This document shows positions 7,700 through 15,447 of a stretch of 33,369 nt of DNA, in pieces. How positions within the stretch are numbered: position 1 is the first letter of the stretch; every line of letters starts with the position of its first letter. A program made the translations under genes and the position numbers. The DNA comes from Streptomyces spiralis (GTDB taxonomy: Bacteria > Actinomycetota > Actinomycetes > Streptomycetales > Streptomycetaceae): positions 1 to 33,369 of the forward strand of contig NZ_BNBC01000072.1 of the NCBI RefSeq assembly GCF_014654675.1. Reading direction: 5' to 3'. Below the pieces are notes generated by a model, which saw nothing but the letters and a program-made list of their open reading frames with translations, was not told the origin of the DNA and searched no databases.

Positions 7700-8098
7700 T
7701 CCTCAACTGTGGAGTAGATGTCCGCCACCACCCAGCATCGAAGGTCTGACCCGCACGCGTAACCGGGACTGACCTTCCTGCCACTAATGCGCATCGGAGG
7801 GGTCAGGGATTGAAATAGAGGCTGAGGACTTTAGCCTGCTACCACATCTCCCCCATAAGGGTCTGCTCGCGATGCGGGTTTCCCAGCGCCGATACAACCT
7901 TGCGCACGTGCCGCCAGATAGCCGACGACGGTGGGTGCGCTGACTAGTTACCATCGTCGTCACCTTCGCTCTCGCGATATAACCACACGCGGTCTGAGGC
8001 ATTGAAGCCAACACGCGGCCTAAGGGCTGTCCCGCAATGATCAAGGAGGCCAGCGGCACTTTTCTCCTGCGGGTTGGCCCACGGGGCGCCGGGGGCGG
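7700..8098. other. Non-coding interval upstream of the Tat protein
   Basis: About 400 bases of lower GC than the surroundings, continuing the compositional island of the Tat-protein gene and presumably holding its promoter, which I could not define. Near 8024-8047 the sequence GGGCTGTCCCGCAATGATCA looks like the terminus of an insertion sequence, but no partner end was found. No convincing gene. Confidence 0.4.
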
Positions 8099-8107
8099 TT
8101 GAATGCC

Positions 8108-8352
8108 GTGGTGACGGACTGGACGAAGGTGGTAGACGCCCACGGGGAGACTGAGCGAGTGCCGGCGCTCCTAGATTTGGTCGAGCGCGAGGAAGCTCCT
8201 GAGGCGTGGGAGGAGCTTTGGGACCGTCTGTGCCTGCACGGTGGGACGGTCGCCCCGGCGAGCTTCGCCGCTCTGCCGCGCTTGGCGGTCCTGGCGCCCA
8301 CGACTGCCCAGGCGCTTGAACTGGCTGGCGCCATCGTGCGCGGTACCTTGCA
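8108..8352 (+). pseudogene. Hypothetical protein, N-terminal fragment (possible immunity-type family)
   Basis: The fragment reads VTDWTKVVDAHGETERVPAL, continues with EAWEELWDRLCLHGGTV and SFAALPRLAVL, and then breaks off after ALELAGAIVRGT, where the opposite strand starts to read as a sugar-kinase fragment. The pattern DW...LLD...LW.RLC.QGT..SASFAALP..A is one I associate with small actinobacterial proteins often found near SMI1/KNR4-type toxin-immunity loci; this is memory-based, and no toxin is visible here. The start is uncertain (GTG at 8108 or 8111, TTG at 8099), with no clear ribosome site. It has lost its C-terminal half and is probably not functional. Confidence 0.45.
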
Positions 8353-8364
8353 GCACCCTGCTGA

Positions 8365-8553
8365 GGGAGAATTCCGAGGCGCCGGCCCATCCGCTTTCGA
8401 AGACACGCTCGCCGTCGCCCAGCCGGACCACCGCAGACGCGTTGGGGGTGGGGGCGATCCGGACCTGGGGCGTCTCGACTCCCTCGTACGCCAGGGCGTC
8501 GCTCAGCACCTGCCCCGCTGTGTCGCTGCCCAGCACGCCCACATAGGCTGCGG
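8365..8553 (-). pseudogene. PfkB-family carbohydrate kinase, internal fragment
   Basis: On the minus strand the sequence AAYVGVLGSDTAGQVLSDAL followed by PTPNASAVVRLGDGERVFES is typical of the N-terminal lid and substrate-binding region of PfkB/ribokinase-type sugar kinases. It is bounded on the left by an unrelated plus-strand fragment (about 8350) and on the right by the tail of a LacI-type gene. The ATP-binding C-terminal domain and the first strand are missing. The order regulator-fragment then kinase-fragment on one strand suggests the remains of a LacI-controlled sugar operon. Confidence 0.6.
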
Positions 8554-9180
8554 TGGGGAGACACCGAGCTCGCCCGCACGATGAACTACGTGCCCAACAA
8601 GACGACGCTCGCCCCGGCCGTCGCGGGCGAGGAGGGCGCCGCCGCCATGGCAGCGGGCGCCGCCCACGGCCGGGCGACCCCCAACACCCCGCAGTGGGCG
8701 ACCGTCGAGGCAGACAACCCGATCCAGGCGCCGGAGCCCGCCTCCCCCGGACTGTGGTCCACCAGCAGCACGACGGAAAGGTCCTCGGGAACGGACAGGT
8801 CGCGCAGCGCGACTATGGCGTGCAGGACGACGAGGAGGCTGACCGACTCGACGAGGATCACCGTCGTCCCGGCGGCCAGTGCGTCGTCGAGCCATTGCCC
8901 GGCGAGCTGCTGCGGAGCAACGTACAGCGGGGCGGGCAGGGCCAGGCCGAACCGTTCGAGCGCCGCAGCGAACCCCTCCCAGCGGTCCGTCTGCGGCTCG
9001 TGGCGCTCGGCCTCGCCGATGTAGGCGAACCTGCGGTGTCCCATGGCGACGAGGTCGTCCACGATGCGTCCGGTCGCCGACCGGTAGTCGCCACCGACTT
9101 AGGCGATCTCGCTGGCCGGTACCTCGCGACGCCCTATGTAGACGAAGTGCACACCGGACGAGAACCGGAAGCGCAGCAAC
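8550..9180 (-). pseudogene. LacI-family regulator, truncated with nonsense codons
   Basis: Remnant of the ligand-binding domain of a LacI/GalR repressor. Read on the minus strand, VHFVYIGRREVPASEIA is followed by an in-frame TAA, then VGGDYRSATGRIVDDLVAMG and HRRFAYIGEAERHEPQTDRW, with FAAALERFGL and later LSVPEDLSVVLLVDHS, all well-known LacI landmarks. After a poorly matching stretch, ASVVLLGT, a TAG and FIVRASSVSP resemble the usual LacI C-terminal segment. The helix-turn-helix region is absent and the frame is broken at least twice, so no repressor is made. It sits directly upstream of and divergent from the NCS2 permease, and a PfkB fragment lies downstream. Confidence 0.65.
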
Positions 9181-9319
9181 TTCTACATGACTTCGAACGC
9201 CGTATGGCAGGCCGAACTCCCCGGATTCCGTAACACGGGGAAAACCTGAAACGGGTTCACCACGGGAACAATCCAGCCAGCGTCCCGCACCGGTTCAACA
9301 GGCAACTAGGAGTCTCGTC

Positions 9320-10771
9320 ATGTCCGACACACAGAACGTGGCCGCCCGGCCAAGTGCCGCACCTCCGGCCGTGAACAGCCTCGACCGGTACTTCAGAGTC
9401 TCAGAACGGGGCTCCACCATCGGCCGTGAGATACGCGGCGGCTTCGCCACGTTCTTCACCATGGCCTACATCCTTGTCCTGAACCCGATCATTCTGGGCA
9501 GCGCCAAGGACAAGTTCGGTCACCAACTGGACACGGGTCAACTGGTCACGGCCACCGCACTGGTGGCCTGTGTGATGACGATCATCATGGGCGTCGGTGG
9601 CAATCTGCCGCTCGCCATCGCCGCCGGCCTCGGCCTCAACGCCGTCGTCGCCTTCCAGCTCGCCCCGCTGATGAGCTGGGCCGACGCCATGGGACTCGTC
9701 GTCATCGAAGGTGTCCTGATCTGCGTCCTGGTCCTCACCGGACTACGGGAAGCGATCATGAACGCGATCCCGCAGCAGCTCAAGCAGGCCATCGGCGTCG
9801 GCATCGGCCTGTTCATCGCCTTCATCGGCTTCGTCGACGCCGGGTTCGTCAGCCGGATCCCGGACGCCGCGAACACCACCGTGCCGGTGCAGTTGGGCTC
9901 TGTGGGTCGGCTGACCGGTTGGCCCGTCCTGGTCTTCTGTCTCGGTGTGCTGCTGACCATCGCGCTGCTCACCCGCAGGGTGAAGGGCGCGATCCTGATC
10001 AGCATCGTGGCCATGACCGTCGTCGCGATCGTCATCAACGCCGCGGCCGACATCAAGAGCTGGGGCCTGACCACCCCGAAGGTCCCCGACAAGGTCGTAG
10101 CGGCCCCCGACTTCGGGCTCGTCGGTCACTTCAGCCTGTTCGGCGCGTTCGGCGAGACCAGCGCGATCACCGTGATCCTCCTGATCTTCACGCTGATCCT
10201 GTCGGACTTCTTCGACGCCATGGGCACCATCGTCGGCATCAGCGCGGAGGCCGGGCTGCTCGACGAGAAGGGACAGGTGCCGGGCATCGGCCGCGTCCTG
10301 TTCATCGACGGCGCCGCCGCGGTCGCCGGCGGTGTGGGATCCGCCTCGTCCAACACCGCGTACATCGAGTCCGCGGCCGGTGTCGGCGAGGGTGCGCGCA
10401 CCGGTTTTGCCAACCTGGTGACCGGCGGTCTGTTCGGCCTCGCGCTGTTCCTCACCCCGCTGCTGACGATCGTTCCGCTCCAGGCGGCGGCCCCCGCCCT
10501 GATCGCTGTGGGCTTCCTGATGATGACGCACGTCAAGCACATCGACTGGGACAAGTACGAGATCGCCATCCCGGCGTTCCTCACCATCGTCGCGATGCCG
10601 TTCACGTACTCCATCACCGACGGCATCGGCGCCGGCTTCCTGTCGTACGTGGTCATCAAGACGGTTCTGGGCAGGGCCAAGGAGGTCAACTGGCTGCTGT
10701 GGGGCGTCTCGGCGCTGTTCCTGGTGTACTTCGCGATCGATCCCGTGGAGCAGATCCTCGGGGTGAAGTAG
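9320..10771 (+). CDS. NCS2 purine permease, AzgA-like (adenine/guanine/hypoxanthine)
   Basis: A 483-residue integral membrane transporter of the AzgA branch of the NCS2/NAT superfamily, proton-coupled importers of adenine, guanine and hypoxanthine. Landmarks are EIRGGFATFFTMAYILVLNP (first helix), GLGLNAVVAF, IPQQLKQAIGVGIGLFIAF, the signature LSDFFDAMGT with GLLDEKG, and the half-helix motif GSASSNTAYIESAAGVGEGART. About 12-14 membrane segments are visible. Length is normal. The ATG at 9320 has a good ribosome site (CTAGGAG, 7-8 bases away). The gene stands alone: LacI debris precedes it and a strong hairpin follows 7 bases after the stop. No purine-riboswitch-like structure was recognised in the short upstream region. 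Confidence 0.93.
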   Translation: MSDTQNVAARPSAAPPAVNSLDRYFRVSERGSTIGREIRGGFATFFTMAYILVLNPIILGSAKDKFGHQLDTGQLVTATALVACVMTIIMGVGGNLPLAIAAGLGLNAVVAFQLAPLMSWADAMGLVVIEGVLICVLVLTGLREAIMNAIPQQLKQAIGVGIGLFIAFIGFVDAGFVSRIPDAANTTVPVQLGSVGRLTGWPVLVFCLGVLLTIALLTRRVKGAILISIVAMTVVAIVINAAADIKSWGLTTPKVPDKVVAAPDFGLVGHFSLFGAFGETSAITVILLIFTLILSDFFDAMGTIVGISAEAGLLDEKGQVPGIGRVLFIDGAAAVAGGVGSASSNTAYIESAAGVGEGARTGFANLVTGGLFGLALFLTPLLTIVPLQAAAPALIAVGFLMMTHVKHIDWDKYEIAIPAFLTIVAMPFTYSITDGIGAGFLSYVVIKTVLGRAKEVNWLLWGVSALFLVYFAIDPVEQILGVK

Positions 10772-10777
10772 GAACGG

Positions 10778-10812
10778 GCGGTCACTCGCGCCCGTTGGGC
10801 GCGGGTGACCGC
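10778..10812 (+). terminator. Strong hairpin terminator after the NCS2 permease
   Basis: A 15-bp stem, 10778-10792 paired with 10798-10812, has one G-T wobble and a 5-base loop, starting 7 bases after the TAG stop. There is no U-tract, as is common in actinomycetes. The stem is stable enough to act on either strand, but no opposing gene ends here. Confidence 0.8.
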
Positions 10813-11158
10813 GCGACCAGCCGAAAGGAACCCGCGGTTGAAAAGGGGGCCCGCAGTGCTCAGCTCGTCAACGCCGCCTGCATCATCGCCCTTGCCACAG
10901 GCGCAGCCAATCCGTTGCCGCTGACCTCAGAACGTGCCGCGTCCGACACCTCGACCGCCACCGCCACGGCCACCTCCCTGCCCGTCGCGTCGGACGTGGC
11001 GTACGACGTGAACCAGGCGTTTCTATGCGCGCAAGCACGCCGAGGGCTAGGGCCTGTATTTGGTCGTGATCATGTGCCGGGGCAGAGGCGGTCCCGTTGG
11101 ATGCGTTCCCTCGGCCCGTCGCGGCGCCGAGTCGATTGCGCCGTCACATCCGCCGGAA
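10813..11158. other. Unassigned interval between permease terminator and MarR
   Basis: Plus-strand frames in this stretch include an alanine/threonine-rich segment (AQLVNAACIIALATGAANP) that resembles a decayed protein piece, but it has no credible start or family match. From about 11049 the sequence GGGCCTGTATTTGGTCGTGA has the look of an insertion-sequence boundary, without a partner. No gene called. Confidence 0.35.
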
Positions 11159-11188
11159 AATAGTAGCCATGGACATAGTAGCCATGTA
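11159..11188 (+). promoter_or_regulatory. Tandem 15-bp repeat upstream of marR-type gene (operator candidate)
   Basis: Two copies of a 15-base unit, 11159-11173 and 11174-11188, share the core ATAGTAGCCATG and lie directly before the MarR start at 11200. CATGG and CCATG also form a short inverted repeat across the pair. This AT-rich patch likely contains the promoter and an autoregulatory MarR operator. Confidence 0.55.
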
Positions 11189-11199
11189 ATGTATTCGCC

Positions 11200-11694
11200 A
11201 TGAGCAAGGGTTCACCGGGCCCCACGCCCGGCTTCCTGGTATGGCGGCTCGCCAACAAGTGGCGCGTCGCGGTCGACCGCGCGGTGGCTCCGCTGGGTCT
11301 CACCCACGCGCAGTACGTATTGGTCGCGTCGCTGCACGGCATGCAGCGCGCTGGCGAGCGGCCCAGCCAGCGCCGGCTCGCCGACCACACCGGTCTGGTG
11401 GCGCTGTATGTCTCGAAGCTGGCGCGCGCCCTGGAGTCGGCCGGTCTGATCGAGCGCACCCGTGATCCCCGCGACCCGCGCGCCGTACAGCTCGCCCTCA
11501 CCGAGCAAGGACAGGCTGTCACGCGGCAGGCCATCGCGGTGGTCCAGGGACTGCTCCAGCAGCTGCTGGAGCCGCTCGGCGGCCTCAACGCCCCGCGGAC
11601 GCGCGCGTTCACCGACGACCTGACGGCCCTGCTCGACGTACCTCTCGCTCCATCCGTACCGAACGACCAGAGCACTCAGGGGACAACACCATGA
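11200..11694 (+). CDS. MarR family transcriptional regulator
   Basis: A 164-residue MarR regulator with a winged helix spanning about residues 45-110: THAQYVLVASL (helix), RLADHTGLVALYVSKLARAL (recognition helix region), GLIERTRDPRDPRAV (wing) and LTEQG. Flanking N- and C-terminal helices form the dimer interface. MarR proteins usually repress themselves and a neighbouring gene and release DNA on binding phenolic or oxidising ligands. The ATG at 11200 lies 12 bases after a tandem repeat that is a likely autoregulatory site; only a weak ribosome site is seen, so the message may have a very short leader. The stop overlaps the next gene's start in ATGA, implying translational coupling with a second winged-helix protein. 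Confidence 0.9.
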   Translation: MSKGSPGPTPGFLVWRLANKWRVAVDRAVAPLGLTHAQYVLVASLHGMQRAGERPSQRRLADHTGLVALYVSKLARALESAGLIERTRDPRDPRAVQLALTEQGQAVTRQAIAVVQGLLQQLLEPLGGLNAPRTRAFTDDLTALLDVPLAPSVPNDQSTQGTTP

Positions 11695-12146
11695 CCACCA
11701 TTGCGTCCACCACCGAGCCTGTCGCCAATGCCCGCGACCTCGCCCTGGCCCACTACGCCGCCCGCGGCGTCCTGGAGCACGTCCTGGCCCGGCACGGCGC
11801 CACATTCCTGCAGCAGGTCGCCCTGCGCGCCGCCATCACCACCGAGACCCCGCAGACGCCGGACGATCTCATCACCCAGGTCCAGGGCTCCCTCAAGGCC
11901 GATCCGGCCGACATCCGCGCCACCCTCGACGAACTGCTGGCCAAGCAGCTGCTCGTCGCGGACGGCGCGCACCTTCGCCCGACGGACGCGGGGCGCGACC
12001 TGCTCGCCGCCACCGGCGCGGAGACCGCCCCCATCTCCGCCCGCATCTGGGGCGGGATACCCGCCGACGACCTGACCGCCGCCGGCCGCGTCCTCGCCCT
12101 GGTCACCGAGCGCGCCAACGCGGAGCTTGCGGCGCTGACCGCCTGA
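11691..12146 (+). CDS. Small winged-helix protein translationally coupled to MarR
   Basis: A 151-residue protein whose start overlaps the MarR stop (ATGA). A middle section reading ADIRATLDELLAKQLLVADG, then HLRPTDAGRDLLAATG, looks like the helix, wing and following strand of a MarR/PadR-type winged helix, preceded by a helical segment (LALAHYAARGVLEHVLARHG) and followed by a C-terminal helix suited to dimerisation. The recognition-helix area (TPDDLITQVQGSLKADP) is weaker than in the upstream MarR. It could heterodimerise with MarR or act as a ligand-sensing partner; this is inference. Actinobacterial genomes carry similar MarR-like proteins annotated hypothetical. There is no enzyme or exporter in the operon, which is unusual. 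An IS5 fragment lies just downstream. Confidence 0.75.
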   Translation: MTTIASTTEPVANARDLALAHYAARGVLEHVLARHGATFLQQVALRAAITTETPQTPDDLITQVQGSLKADPADIRATLDELLAKQLLVADGAHLRPTDAGRDLLAATGAETAPISARIWGGIPADDLTAAGRVLALVTERANAELAALTA

Positions 12147-12171
12147 CCTCGCGACCGGTCCTGTAACTGGC

Positions 12172-12695
12172 TGTGAGCACAGGCTGGTTCGGGTGAGGTC
12201 GTTGATCCAGATCATGGAAGCGCGGAGATGCAGGCCGGCGAGGTAGCTCTGCGGGGTCTTGTCGTAGCGGGTGGCGATGCCGCGCCAGGCTTTCAGCTTG
12301 TCGATCAGTCGCTCGACAGTGTTCCTTGCCTTGTAGAGGTCGGTGTCGCGGCCGACGGGCCGACCGCCTCTGCTGCCCTTCTTCTTCCGGTTGGCGGCCT
12401 GGTCCTCTTTCTCCGGGACGACCGCCTTGATCTGGCGTCTTCGCCGGTAGGCGCGGTTGCCGCGGGACGAGTACGCCTTGTCCCCGGCGACCGCGTCGGG
12501 CCGGGTGCGGGAACGGCCGACCGGCTGGCGGACCCGCACCTTCTTCAGCACGGGGATGAACTGCGGGCTGCCGGCCGCCTGCCCGGTGGTCAGTACGGGC
12601 GCCAGCGGGCGGCACTTGCGGTCGGCGGCGACGTGGACCTTGCTGGTCTGCCCGCCGCGCGAGCGCCCGAGCAAGGCGGCCTTCAGCCGGAGTCG
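12172..12695 (-). pseudogene. IS5-family transposase, C-terminal half
   Basis: The C-terminal half of a second, different IS5-group transposase. Visible are LLGRSRGGQTSKVHV, AGDKAYSSRGNRAYRRR with a catalytic Asp, KKKGSRGGRPVGRD, and RNTVERLIDKLKAWRGIA with the catalytic Glu, ending LHLRASMIWINDLTRT. The N-terminal half is missing: upstream of about 12690 the sequence changes to an unrelated fragment. No in-frame stop follows DLTRT, so the 3' end was probably also altered, and the frame runs on antisense through the winged-helix gene. It is not functional on its own. The left boundary is approximate. Confidence 0.8.
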
Positions 12696-12890
12696 GTGTC
12701 GACGCCGTCGGCGGCGGCGCTCTTCCCGGGCGCTGTCACTGTCGGCGGATCGCCCGTCTTGTCCTTGCTCATCGCCCCCTTTGACCGGGCCTTCTCCTCC
12801 TCGGCGGCAGCCTCCTCCAGGGCGGTGAGCACGTCCTCGCCGAGTTGCATCCCGGCGGCATCGTGGTGGGCACCGGCGGTGGTGGAGTCA
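12683..12890 (-). pseudogene. Unidentified C-terminal gene fragment
   Basis: Between the IS5 and IS3 remnants the minus strand reads HHDAAGMQLGEDVLTALEEA, then AAEEEKARSKGAMSKDKTGD, ending GVDTDSG and TGA at 12683-12685. The helical, charged composition and the low-complexity tail look like a true C-terminus, but I do not recognise the family. Its upstream part was replaced by the IS3 fragment at about 12895. It could instead be a chance frame in GC-rich DNA. Confidence 0.3.
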
Positions 12891-12897
12891 CGCTGAC

Positions 12898-13115
12898 CAG
12901 CCGGCGACAACGCGGCCATGGAATCCCTCTTCAGCCTGCTGCAGAAGAACGTCCTCGACCGCAGAAGCTGGACCACCCGTGAGGAACTGCGGATCGCGAT
13001 CGTGACCTGGATCGAGCGGACCTATCACCGACGCCGCCGACAAGCCGCACTCGGCCGGCTGACCCCCGTCGAATTCGAGACCGTCATGACCACACCGGCC
13101 CTCCAGGCCGCGTGA
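12898..13115 (+). pseudogene. IS3-family transposase (OrfB), C-terminal fragment
   Basis: The last 70 or so residues of an IS3-type integrase-core transposase: GDNAAMESLFSLLQKNVLDR, with the catalytic Glu of AAMESF-type motifs, then WIERTYHRRRRQAALGRLTP and VEFETVMTTPALQAA. In intact elements DNAAMES follows the second Asp region; here everything upstream is missing and an unrelated minus-strand fragment abuts. The right end of the element probably extends to about 13150 (GTCACCCGAACCTGCACCAG), which overlaps and replaces the 3' end of the neighbouring hypothetical gene. Confidence 0.82.
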
Positions 13116-13467
13116 CCGAACCTGTCACCCGAACCTGCACCAGACCCTCTCTCTCAATCAAAAATCGCGCTGTCTGTTGTGGGCCACGCGGGGGCTGACC
13201 TGCCTGGTGGCGGCGCCAGTAGCGGGCCACTCTCCCCTCCAGATCTCCCAGGTCCACGCTGCCAGTCCTGGCCAGAACGACCGATCCTTCTGGGCCTTCG
13301 GGGGCAGTCAGAGCCAACACGCCACCGTCCGGTGAGCACGCCGCTGTGTACTCACCTTCATCTACGTCAATCGCCTCAATCCAGTTCGTAGCGTGGACGA
13401 AGGACTCCAAGACGAAGAGGTTCTCGTCGCGATCGAAGATGAGCACGGTGTCGGGAGAAAGCTCCAT
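13084..13467 (-). CDS. Small conserved hypothetical protein, C-terminus altered by the IS3 end
   Basis: A 127-residue acidic protein. Its N-terminal half MELSPDTVLIFDRDENLFVL, then ATNWIEAIDVDEGEYTAACS and DGGVLALTAPEGPE, looks like a compact beta-rich domain, and the C-terminal part has LEGRVARYWRRHQAGQPPRG and ARFLIERE. I know of similar hypothetical proteins in Streptomyces but no function. From about 13155 the frame runs into the IS3 right end, so the last 20-25 residues are probably not native; the original may have ended near ARFLIERE. The ATG at 13467 is preferred to the GTG at 13476, but neither has a strong ribosome site. A weak hairpin lies upstream, at the end of the next MarR gene. 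Confidence 0.6.
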   Translation of the reverse strand: MELSPDTVLIFDRDENLFVLESFVHATNWIEAIDVDEGEYTAACSPDGGVLALTAPEGPEGSVVLARTGSVDLGDLEGRVARYWRRHQAGQPPRGPQQTARFLIEREGLVQVRVTGSVTRPGGPVWS

Positions 13468-13512
13468 AGGAATCACTGTGGCAGTCCCGTTCGTTGTGCT
13501 GCGACCAAAATG

Positions 13513-13533
13513 AACGACGTCCTACAGGTCGTT
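13513..13533 (-). terminator. Possible terminator after MarR
   Basis: AACGAC (13513-13518) pairs with GTCGTT (13528-13533) across a 9-base loop, located between the MarR stop at 13619 and the hypothetical gene start at 13467. On the minus strand an AT-rich CATTTT follows the stem. The stem is short, so this is a weak call. Confidence 0.35.
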
Positions 13534-13618
13534 TTCACCTTCAATGTGAGCTTCATCCAGCATCTTTCGGTGTGGGTTGGTCGTTATGCTGGGTCTGCGC
13601 GGCCATTGATCGAAAAGT

Positions 13619-14077
13619 TCAACTGTGCGACCTGCTGGCCGCCACCGCAGGCAACCCGTCGACCGCTGCCGCGAGCAGAGGCAGGAGCTGGGCGAGTTTT
13701 CCCTGGTCACCGACGGCGTCGAGAAGCCGGGTTTGGTCGGAGTGGACGCGGTGGGCGGCGCGCTGTTGGAGGATGCGGCCGCGGGCGGTGAGGTGCAGCA
13801 GGACGCGGCGGCGGTCGTCGGGGTCGGGCCGGCGGTAGACCAGGTTGCCGGCGACCATGCGGTCGACGAGCTTGGTCAGAGTGGGCGCCGGCATGAGGGC
13901 GTGGTCGGCGATTTCGGACATCGGGTGGCCCTGCCCGTCGGCAACGGCCGACAGGACGCGCCACTCCTCCACCGAGCAGCCCTCCTCGGCCAGCACCACG
14001 GCCAAGCGCCGACCGAGGCGTCGCTCGGCGTGACTGAGGAGGTGGGCAAGGTCCGGGGAGGAGGGTTCGGACAGCAT
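13619..14077 (-). CDS. MarR family transcriptional regulator
   Basis: A 152-residue MarR regulator. The winged helix comprises CSVEEWRVLSAVADGQGHPM, the recognition region APTLTKLVDRMVAGNLVYRR and the wing PDPDDRRRVLLHLTARGR. Flanking helices suit the usual dimer. The ATG at 14077 is preceded by GGAAGGAC at about 9 bases; the longer upstream frame is unlike the family. It is divergent from the binding-protein gene that starts at 14188, and the 110-base gap probably holds both promoters. The expected role is to repress itself and the binding protein/permease genes, with a ligand such as a nucleobase, amide or degradation product; the ligand is inference. Confidence 0.9.
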   Translation of the reverse strand: MLSEPSSPDLAHLLSHAERRLGRRLAVVLAEEGCSVEEWRVLSAVADGQGHPMSEIADHALMPAPTLTKLVDRMVAGNLVYRRPDPDDRRRVLLHLTARGRILQQRAAHRVHSDQTRLLDAVGDQGKLAQLLPLLAAAVDGLPAVAASRSHS

Positions 14078-14187
14078 TGCCGGTGTCCTTCCGATAGGTC
14101 TAGTGTTCGGGCAGATAACGAGCCTCCGCGAGGGCGCCGGGGCCCGGACCGGGATCCGCGCGCCCAGTACCCTCACGGAGGTGGTCT

Positions 14188-15270
14188 GTGCATCCGGTGC
14201 CGCCCAGAGGGAACGGCGATTCGAGCACGACACTGGTCGTGGCCCTGGTCGTGCCGCTGCAGGGACCCGCGGGGGTCTTCGGCCCGTCGTGCGAGCTGGC
14301 CGCACAACTGGCCGTCGAGGAACTGAACGCCGCGGGCGGCGTGCTGGACCGGGAGGTCCGCCTGGTCACGGTGGACGGCGGGGCATCGCCGGAGCGGGTG
14401 GCGGCCGAGGTCGAGGCCCTGGTGTCGCTGCGCGCCGTCGACGGGGTGGTGGGCTGGCACACCTCGGCCGTGCGCCAGGCACTACTGCCGCGGATCGCGG
14501 GCCGCGTGCCCTACGTCTACACAGCTCAGTACGAGGGCGGCGAGCGCACACCCGGGGTCTTCCTGACGGGCGAGACCGATGCCGCGCAACTGCTGCCGGC
14601 GATGCGGCTGCTGGCCGAGGCGACCGGCGCGCGACGCTGGTGCACGGTGGGCAACAACTATGTGTGGCCGCGCGTGACCGCCCGCGCCGCACAGCGATAC
14701 GTCCGGGCGTGCGGCGGTCTGGTGCGCGACGAGGTCTTCGTGCCGCTGGGGACGCATGAGTTCGGGCCGGTGCTGCGCCGGATCGAGCGGTGCGAGGCGG
14801 ACGCGGTGCTGATGCTGCTGGTCGGCGACGACGCGGCACGCTTCAACCGGGCGTTCGCCGCGTACGGCCTTCACCAGCGGTGTCTGCGGCTGAGCACCCA
14901 TATGGACGAGAACATCCTGCTGGCCACCGGTGCCGAGGCCACCGACGGGCTGTGGGCGACGGCTGGTTTCTTCGAGACGCTCGCGACCGCCGAGAGCCTG
15001 GACTTCAGCGCCCGTTACGCGGCGCGGTTCGGTGTGGAGGCACCCGTCGTTGGCAGTCTGGGCGAGTCGTGTTTCGAAGGGGTGCGCCTGCTGGCGGCGT
15101 TGGCCGAGCGGGCGCGGTCGCTGGACGTGCGGGCGATGTGCACGGTGGGCGAAACGGTCTCCTACGAGGGCCCGCGCGGCGTACTGCGGCTGCGCGGCAA
15201 CCATCTCACCCAACGGCTGTACCTGGCACGGGCGGATGCCTTCGACTTCCACATCGCCACCCAACTCTGA
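14188..15270 (+). CDS. Peripla_BP_6 amide/urea-type binding protein without signal peptide (AmiC/FmdD-like)
   Basis: A 360-residue type I periplasmic-binding-fold protein related to UrtA, AmiC and FmdD proteins that bind urea or short amides. The first strand VVALVVPLQGPAGVFGPSCE starts about residue 17, immediately after a short polar leader, and there is no signal peptide or lipobox, so it should stay in the cytosol as AmiC does. Typical landmarks are AVEELNAAGGVLDREV, GVVGWHTSAVRQAL and the C-terminal GNHLTQRLYLARA, close to UrtA/AmiC ends. The GTG at 14188 follows GGAGGT at 5 bases. In Pseudomonas, AmiC restrains the antiterminator AmiR; no ANTAR protein is seen here. Its neighbours are a divergent MarR and a downstream NCS1 permease, suggesting ligand sensing for uptake. 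Confidence 0.82.
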   Translation: MHPVPPRGNGDSSTTLVVALVVPLQGPAGVFGPSCELAAQLAVEELNAAGGVLDREVRLVTVDGGASPERVAAEVEALVSLRAVDGVVGWHTSAVRQALLPRIAGRVPYVYTAQYEGGERTPGVFLTGETDAAQLLPAMRLLAEATGARRWCTVGNNYVWPRVTARAAQRYVRACGGLVRDEVFVPLGTHEFGPVLRRIERCEADAVLMLLVGDDAARFNRAFAAYGLHQRCLRLSTHMDENILLATGAEATDGLWATAGFFETLATAESLDFSARYAARFGVEAPVVGSLGESCFEGVRLLAALAERARSLDVRAMCTVGETVSYEGPRGVLRLRGNHLTQRLYLARADAFDFHIATQL

Positions 15271-15285
15271 CCCCGCTCCCCGTCG

Positions 15286-15314
15286 TTGACATTACCTTGC
15301 CACAGAAATACTTT
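15286..15314 (+). promoter_or_regulatory. Near-consensus promoter for the NCS1 permease
   Basis: TTGACA (15286-15291) and TACTTT (15309-15314) are spaced exactly 17 bases. Two direct copies of GAAGCATC (15321-15328 and 15339-15346) lie at the expected start point, 18 bases apart, and could be a repressor site. The leader to the GTG at 15573 would be about 250 bases. Confidence 0.6.
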
Positions 15315-15447
15315 CTACGGGAAGCATCTGGCGGAGGCGAAGCATCCGTATTCAATCGGGCCCTTCGCTCGCCGCAGTCGCCCATGGACGGGCACCCCGA
15401 CCGACACGGTTTCGCTCCTGTTGGCAGGCTATCTACGCGCGTCGAAT

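Noticed and set aside
9230..9319. Purine riboswitch before the NCS2 permease
   Set aside because: The leader is short and I see no three-way junction or conserved loop bases.
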